The notes beneath the pieces were generated by a model that made no database searches, was not told the origin of the DNA, and saw only the letters and a program-made list of their open reading frames with translations. Of a stretch of 64,000 bases of DNA, positions 60,117 through 64,000 are shown in pieces. Position 1 is the first letter of the stretch, and each line of letters begins with the position of its first letter. Origin of the DNA: Falsiroseomonas stagni DSM 19981 (GTDB lineage Bacteria; Pseudomonadota; Alphaproteobacteria; Acetobacterales; Acetobacteraceae); NCBI RefSeq assembly GCF_900114315.1, contig NZ_FOSQ01000012.1, forward strand, positions 117,370-181,369, written 5' to 3'. Position numbers and translations under genes: made by a program.

Positions 60117-61106
60117 ATGACCATCACCCGCCGTGGCTTTGCCGCGCTGGCTCCCGCTGGCCTCGCCGCCGCCATACTGCCCTGCCCCGCCTTCGCGCAG
60201 GCAGGGGGCGAGTATCCGAACCGCCCCATCCGCATGATCGTGGGCTTCGCGGCCGGCGGCGGCACGGACCTGACGGCCCGCACCATGCAGCCCAAGCTGC
60301 AGCAGGCGCTGGGCGGTACCATCCTGATCGACAACCGCCCCGGCGCCGGCGGCAACCTGGCGACCGAGATGACGGTGCGCGCCGCGCCCGATGGCTACAC
60401 GCTGCTGATGGGCACCATCGCCGCGCTGGCCATCAACCCCACCATCTACCGCAACCTGCCCTTCGACCCGCAGTCGGACCTGACGCCGATCAGCCAGTCC
60501 GGCTCCATCCTGAACGTGCTGGTGGTGCCGGCGGACCGCCCCTGGCGCACGGTGGCGGAGCTGATCGCCGCCGCCCGGGCGCGGCCCGACACCATCACCT
60601 ACGGCTCCTCCGGCGTTGGCGGCGCGGGGCACCTGGCCGGGGCGTTGCTGGACCAGATGGCGGGCATCAAGACGGTGCACGTGCCCTATCGCGGCGGCGG
60701 CCCGCTGATGACGGACATGGTCGGCGGCAAGATCGACTATTCCTTCTCCACCGCGCCCACCGCCATCCCGCAGATCGAGGCCGGCAAGCTCCGGGCACTG
60801 GCGGTGCCGACGCTGCAGCGGTCATCCCTGATGCCCAACGTGCCGACGGTGGCGGAAACGCTGCCGGGCTACGAGGTCGGCAACTGGTACGCGCTGGTCG
60901 GACCGAAGGGGCTGCCCCAGCCGATCGTGGACCGGCTGAACGCCGCCATGCGCGCCACGCTGGCCGACAGCGATGTCCGCGCCCACCTGGCCCGCCACGG
61001 GGTGGAGCCCACCCCCTCCTCCCCCGAGGAACTCGCCCGCTTCATCCGGGACGAGACGGCGAAATGGGCGCCCATCGTCCGGGCCAGCGGGGCGAACGCG
61101 GATTGA
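60117..61106 (+). CDS. Bug family tripartite tricarboxylate transporter receptor (second copy)
   Basis: The 329-residue protein resembles the previous one in plan but is clearly different in sequence, so it is an old or independent paralogue. The leader RRGFAALAPAGLAAAILPCPAFAQ is Tat-like, followed by RMIVGFAAGGGTDLTARTMQPKLQ, ILIDNRPGAGGNLAT, AAPDGYTLLMGTIAALAINP and VHVPYRGGGPLMTDMVGGKIDY. It is encoded 66 bases downstream. A GGAGG site lies 8 bases before the ATG. No other TTT component is adjacent. Confidence 0.92.
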   Translation: MTITRRGFAALAPAGLAAAILPCPAFAQAGGEYPNRPIRMIVGFAAGGGTDLTARTMQPKLQQALGGTILIDNRPGAGGNLATEMTVRAAPDGYTLLMGTIAALAINPTIYRNLPFDPQSDLTPISQSGSILNVLVVPADRPWRTVAELIAAARARPDTITYGSSGVGGAGHLAGALLDQMAGIKTVHVPYRGGGPLMTDMVGGKIDYSFSTAPTAIPQIEAGKLRALAVPTLQRSSLMPNVPTVAETLPGYEVGNWYALVGPKGLPQPIVDRLNAAMRATLADSDVRAHLARHGVEPTPSSPEELARFIRDETAKWAPIVRASGANAD

Positions 61107-61175
61107 AGCCGGCTTCCTGAGCATGGAGCGGGAGCGCTTCCGCCCGGCACCGTTCCGGGCTAAGCCTCCCGCCCC

Positions 61176-62132
61176 ATGCGCCACTTCCTGGAATTCGAAA
61201 AGCCCATCGCCGAGCTCGAAGGCAAGATCGAGGAGCTGCGCCGCGCGACCGACGCCGGCGGCATCGATGTTGCCGAGGAGGTCGGCAAGCTGCGCGACAA
61301 GGCGGAGGCGCTGCTGCGCCAGACCTACGCGAAGCTTACGCCCTGGCAGAAGGCGCTGGTCGCCCGCCACCCGGAACGACCCAAGGCGGCGGACTACATC
61401 CGCGGCCTGATCGAGGAGTGGACGCCACTCGCCGGCGACCGTGCCTTCGCGGATGACGCCGCGGTGCTGGCGGGGCTCGGGCGCTTCCGGGGCCGCGCCG
61501 TCGCGGTGCTCGGCACGGAGAAGGGGCGCGACACCGAAAGCCGGGTGAAGCACAATTTCGGCATGGCGCGGCCGGAGGGATACCGGAAGGCCAAGCGGAT
61601 CATGGAACTCGCCGGCCGCTTCGGCCTGCCCATCATCAGCTTCGTCGACACCGCCGGCGCCTTCCCGGGGATCGAGGCCGAGGCGCGCGGCCAGGCGGAA
61701 GCCATCGCGCGCTCCATCGAGGCCGGGCTCGACGCGCCCGTCCCCTTCGTCGCCACCATCATCGGCGAGGGCGGATCGGGCGGCGCCATCGCGCTGGCCG
61801 CGGCCGACCGCGTGCTGATGCTGGAACACGCCATCTATTCCGTCATCTCGCCCGAGGGCTGCGCCAGCATCCTGTGGCGGGACGCCGCCAACGCCCCCCA
61901 GGCGGCGGAGGCGCTGCGCCTGACGGCGGAGGACCTGCGCAAGCTCGCCCTCATCGACGCCATCATCCCCGAACCGCTGGGCGGCGCGCATCGCGACCAC
62001 GCCATGATCCTGGCCGCCGTGTCCCGCCAGGTGTGGGATTGCCTGGAGCCGCTGATGGCGCTGGATGGCGCCACGCTGCGCGCCCGGCGTCGCGAGAAGT
62101 TTCTCGAGATGGGCCGCACCGGGGTCGTTTGA
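61176..62132 (+). CDS. accA: Acetyl-CoA carboxylase carboxyltransferase subunit alpha
   Basis: AccA with AccD transfers the carboxyl group from biotin to acetyl-CoA, making malonyl-CoA for fatty acid synthesis. The 318-residue protein begins with the coiled FLEFEKPIAELEGKIEELR segment and has VAVLGTEKGRDTESRVKHNFGM. MRL-type GLPIISFVDTAGAFPGIEAEARGQAEAIA near 150 and VATIIGEGGSGGAIALAAADRVLMLE near 190 are the oxyanion-hole glycines. VISPEGCASILWRDA follows. Length and motifs are normal. Confidence 0.97.
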   Translation: MRHFLEFEKPIAELEGKIEELRRATDAGGIDVAEEVGKLRDKAEALLRQTYAKLTPWQKALVARHPERPKAADYIRGLIEEWTPLAGDRAFADDAAVLAGLGRFRGRAVAVLGTEKGRDTESRVKHNFGMARPEGYRKAKRIMELAGRFGLPIISFVDTAGAFPGIEAEARGQAEAIARSIEAGLDAPVPFVATIIGEGGSGGAIALAAADRVLMLEHAIYSVISPEGCASILWRDAANAPQAAEALRLTAEDLRKLALIDAIIPEPLGGAHRDHAMILAAVSRQVWDCLEPLMALDGATLRARRREKFLEMGRTGVV

Positions 62133-62162
62133 TCCCGGCGCCCATGGGATGATCCGCGTCGC

Positions 62163-63656
62163 ATGCCCCCTGCCGACGCGCTGATCCCGCCTGCCGAGCT
62201 GAAACGGCTTTTCTTCCGCATCTTCCCCGCCGTGGCGCTGGCAATGTTCGGCGCCGCGCTCGATCAGACGCTGGTCGCAGCCGCGCTGCCCGCCATCGCC
62301 CGCAGCCTCGGCGATGTGGAGCGGGTTTCCTGGATCGTCGTCCTCTACCTCGTCGCCAATACGGTGGCGGCGCCAGTCTATGGGCGGCTTGGCGATGCCT
62401 TCGGGCGGCGGCGCATGCTGCTGGTGGCGCTGGGCTTCTATGCCGCCGGCGCCTGTGCCTGTGCCGTCGCGCCATCGCTGACCTGGCTGGCGGCGGCGCG
62501 CATCGTCCAGGGCTTCGGCGGCGGGGGCCTGATCAGCCTATCCGTCGCCCTGATCGCGGAGGTGGTGCCGCCGCGGGAACGCGGGCGCTTCCAGGCCTGG
62601 ATCGCGGCGGTGTTCACGGGGGCCAGTGCGCTCGGCCCCGTGCTGGGGGGGTTCCTGACCGGGGAGTTCGGCTGGCGCAGCGTCTTCATGCTGCAATTGC
62701 CGCTGGCGATCCTGGCGGCCTGGCTGGCGGTAACGCGGCTGACGAACACCGCGAAGGGATCGCCGCGTGGCTTCGCCTTCGACTGGGGCGGCCTGGTGCT
62801 GTTCAGCCTGTTCGTGGCGCCCGCCCTGCTGGCGCTGGACCAGGCCCGCAAGCTCACCCCCCTGCCGCTGCTGGTTGCGGGCGCGCTCGCGCTGGTGGCG
62901 GGCATCGCACTCTGGCTGCTGCTGCGGCAGGAACGCCGCGCGCCGGACCCGCTGCTGCCGCTGAACCTGCTGGGGGACGCCACGATCTGGCGCACCAACC
63001 TCATGACCGGGCTGGTGAACGGCGCCTTCGTCGGCTCCATCGCCTTCCTGCCGATCTACCTGACGACGGTGCGGGGTCTCAGCCCTTCCGAGGTCGGCTT
63101 CGCGCTGCTGCCGCTCTCCGCCTGCTCCGGCTTCGGCGCGCTGATGGCCGGGGCGGGGCTGGCGCGGACGGGGCGGACGCTGGTTTGGCCCGCCATCGGG
63201 CTGACGGCGGCCGCGATGGCGCTGGCGGTCATCGCGGCGGGGGCGGGCGTGCTGCCCATGCCGGTCCTGGCGGTACTGCTGGCGGTGGCCTCGCTCGGCT
63301 TCGGATCCTCCTTCCCCATGGTGCAGGTCACGGTGCAGGTGGCGGCGGGGCGGGAGAGGCTGGGATCGGCCACCGCCTCCGTCCAGTTCAGCCGATCGCT
63401 CGGCGCCGCCACGGGCACGGCGCTGCTGGGCGCGGTGCTGTTCGGCGCGCTGGTGGTGGCGCCGGGCGATGCGGCGGGGCTGTTCGTGGCGCTGGTCAAC
63501 CAGGGCGCGAGCGCGCTGGCCGGGCTGGCACCGGACGGGCGGGCGCTGTTCCAGTCGGAACTGCTGGACGCCTTTCGCGCGCTGTTCGGCGCGGCGGCGC
63601 TGCTGACGGCGGTGGCGGCCTGGCTGTGCACGCGGGTACCGCTGCAGCGGGTCTGA
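62163..63656 (+). CDS. DHA2-type MFS drug exporter (EmrB-like)
   Basis: This 497-residue transporter has fourteen hydrophobic helices, as expected for the DHA2 branch. Early motifs are LDQTLVAAALPAIARSLGD near residue 37 and APVYGRLGDAFGRRRMLLVAL near 70 (motif A). ARIVQGFGGGGLISLSVALIAEVVPPRERGR near 120 contains motif B, and GPVLGGFLTGEFGWRSVFMLQLPLAI near 165 contains motif C of drug:proton antiporters. Substrates cannot be predicted. It ends four bases before the start of the presumed IS630 left end. Confidence 0.93.
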   Translation: MPPADALIPPAELKRLFFRIFPAVALAMFGAALDQTLVAAALPAIARSLGDVERVSWIVVLYLVANTVAAPVYGRLGDAFGRRRMLLVALGFYAAGACACAVAPSLTWLAAARIVQGFGGGGLISLSVALIAEVVPPRERGRFQAWIAAVFTGASALGPVLGGFLTGEFGWRSVFMLQLPLAILAAWLAVTRLTNTAKGSPRGFAFDWGGLVLFSLFVAPALLALDQARKLTPLPLLVAGALALVAGIALWLLLRQERRAPDPLLPLNLLGDATIWRTNLMTGLVNGAFVGSIAFLPIYLTTVRGLSPSEVGFALLPLSACSGFGALMAGAGLARTGRTLVWPAIGLTAAAMALAVIAAGAGVLPMPVLAVLLAVASLGFGSSFPMVQVTVQVAAGRERLGSATASVQFSRSLGAATGTALLGAVLFGALVVAPGDAAGLFVALVNQGASALAGLAPDGRALFQSELLDAFRALFGAAALLTAVAAWLCTRVPLQRV

Positions 63657-64000
63657 TACCAGCGCCCTGAATGGCTGACTCGATGGTGATGTTGGTGCGC
63701 TGTCGATGTGTGATTCGCTGCGCCTGAGGGCGGAAGGGGCGGATCATGGCGGTGTCGGTAGACCGGAAGGACCATACGGCGTCGGAGTTGCGACGCCTGG
63801 CGGCGGGAAGCCGTGACGCCTCGGCGGCGCGCCGCATGCTGGCCCTGGCACTGGTGCTGGAGGGCGTGCCGCGAGCGGTTGCGGCAGAGACCTGCGGGAT
63901 GGATCGGCAGACGCTGCGGGACTGGGTTCATCGCTACAATGCCGAAGGCGTTTCCGGTCTGTCGAACCGTAAGGAGGGCGTCGGCCGCAAGCCGCTGCTG
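63657..64000 (+). mobile_element. IS630-family insertion sequence, left part (truncated by window end)
   Basis: A transposase gene starts at 63746 and runs off the window. Upstream, TACCAGCGCCCTGAATGG begins right after the exporter stop; IS630 elements insert at TA, and TA at 63657-63658 would be the target. Similar ATACC(A/C)ACG sequences occur at 27740 and 53320, which may be ends of related elements or remnants. The exact left end and any right inverted repeat cannot be fixed from this window. Confidence 0.55.
63746..64000 (+). CDS. IS630-family transposase, N-terminal 85 residues
   Basis: The open frame from the ATG at 63746 encodes a helix-turn-helix region: SAARRMLALALVLEGVPRAV, AAETCGMDRQTLRDWVHRYN and EGVSGLSNRKEGVGRKPLL. 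This is the typical N-terminal DNA-binding part of IS630 transposases (HTH_29/helix-turn-helix of Orf1-type proteins), before the DDE domain, which is outside the window. GGGGC lies shortly upstream as a poor ribosome site. No frameshift is visible so far. Confidence 0.9.
   Translation, partial: MAVSVDRKDHTASELRRLAAGSRDASAARRMLALALVLEGVPRAVAAETCGMDRQTLRDWVHRYNAEGVSGLSNRKEGVGRKPLL

Noticed and set aside
1..64000. CRISPR arrays, tRNA or rRNA genes, prophage
   Set aside because: No regularly spaced repeats, no cloverleaf-like sequence with conserved T-loop, and no phage structural genes were seen.

Overview
The window is GC-rich, densely coded DNA from an alphaproteobacterium. Several features suggest an Acetobacteraceae (Roseomonas-like) chromosome: a ctaC-ctaD-ctaB-ctaG-ctaE respiratory cluster, an electron-transfer-flavoprotein:ubiquinone oxidoreductase, orphan Bug/TctC-type binding proteins, an isoquinoline-oxidoreductase-type molybdenum hydroxylase and hairpin-rich intergenic repeats. 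This assignment is an inference from gene content and style; no rRNA gene is present to test it. I found no tRNA, rRNA or CRISPR array, and no gene-free stretch longer than 300 bases.

Layout. 1-7575 (minus) is a seven-gene operon: an oligopeptide-type ABC importer (binding protein, two permeases, two ATPases), an amidohydrolase-fold protein and an FAD-linked oxidase cut by the window edge. Every junction is a 4-base ATGA overlap. A cupin gene and an acyl-CoA synthetase follow. 10265-16436 (minus) is a sulfur-oxidation cluster (soxA, Z, Y, X, flavocytochrome c flavoprotein, small cytochrome c) translationally coupled to a periplasmic molybdenum hydroxylase and its 2Fe-2S subunit. It has no soxB or soxCD. 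16566-20106 holds a TPR protein, an SDR, a YnfA-type membrane protein and an M20 peptidase.

20224-25767 (plus) carries a MaoC-type hydratase, a LOG protein, ribF, ftsE-ftsX, a DUF218 protein and plsC, with a convergent zinc-ribbon gene before ftsE. A gamma-glutamylcyclotransferase and a DUF2125 protein follow. 27886-35798 (minus) is the aa3-type cytochrome oxidase operon ctaC-ctaD-ctaB-small protein-ctaG-ctaE-DUF983-surf1, ending in an M32 carboxypeptidase. 36076-40594 is a metal-transport locus: an ArsR-type repressor divergent from an mntABCD-like importer, in which one permease is fused to a DtxR-like regulatory domain.

40731-53320 is housekeeping and miscellaneous: a phospholipid-type methyltransferase, an EamA exporter, moaB, a lytic transglycosylase, a family-4-like uracil-DNA glycosylase without cysteines, ETF-QO, an unknown membrane protein, a GlcG-type protein, a rhodanese, an MFS protein, an M48 protease and a sirtuin. 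53478-63656 holds a frameshifted Sel1-repeat gene, a trypsin-like protease, a large hybrid histidine kinase whose start overlaps a divergent amino-acid-type binding protein gene, two Bug receptors, accA and a DHA2 exporter. The window ends inside an IS630-family insertion sequence.

The most unusual non-coding content is two families of hairpin-rich intergenic repeats. Family A has copies at 27787, 49974 and 53380; family B has copies at 40595 and 47716. In both, stems differ between copies while staying self-complementary. A nested 160-base palindrome also lies between convergent genes at 10106-10265.
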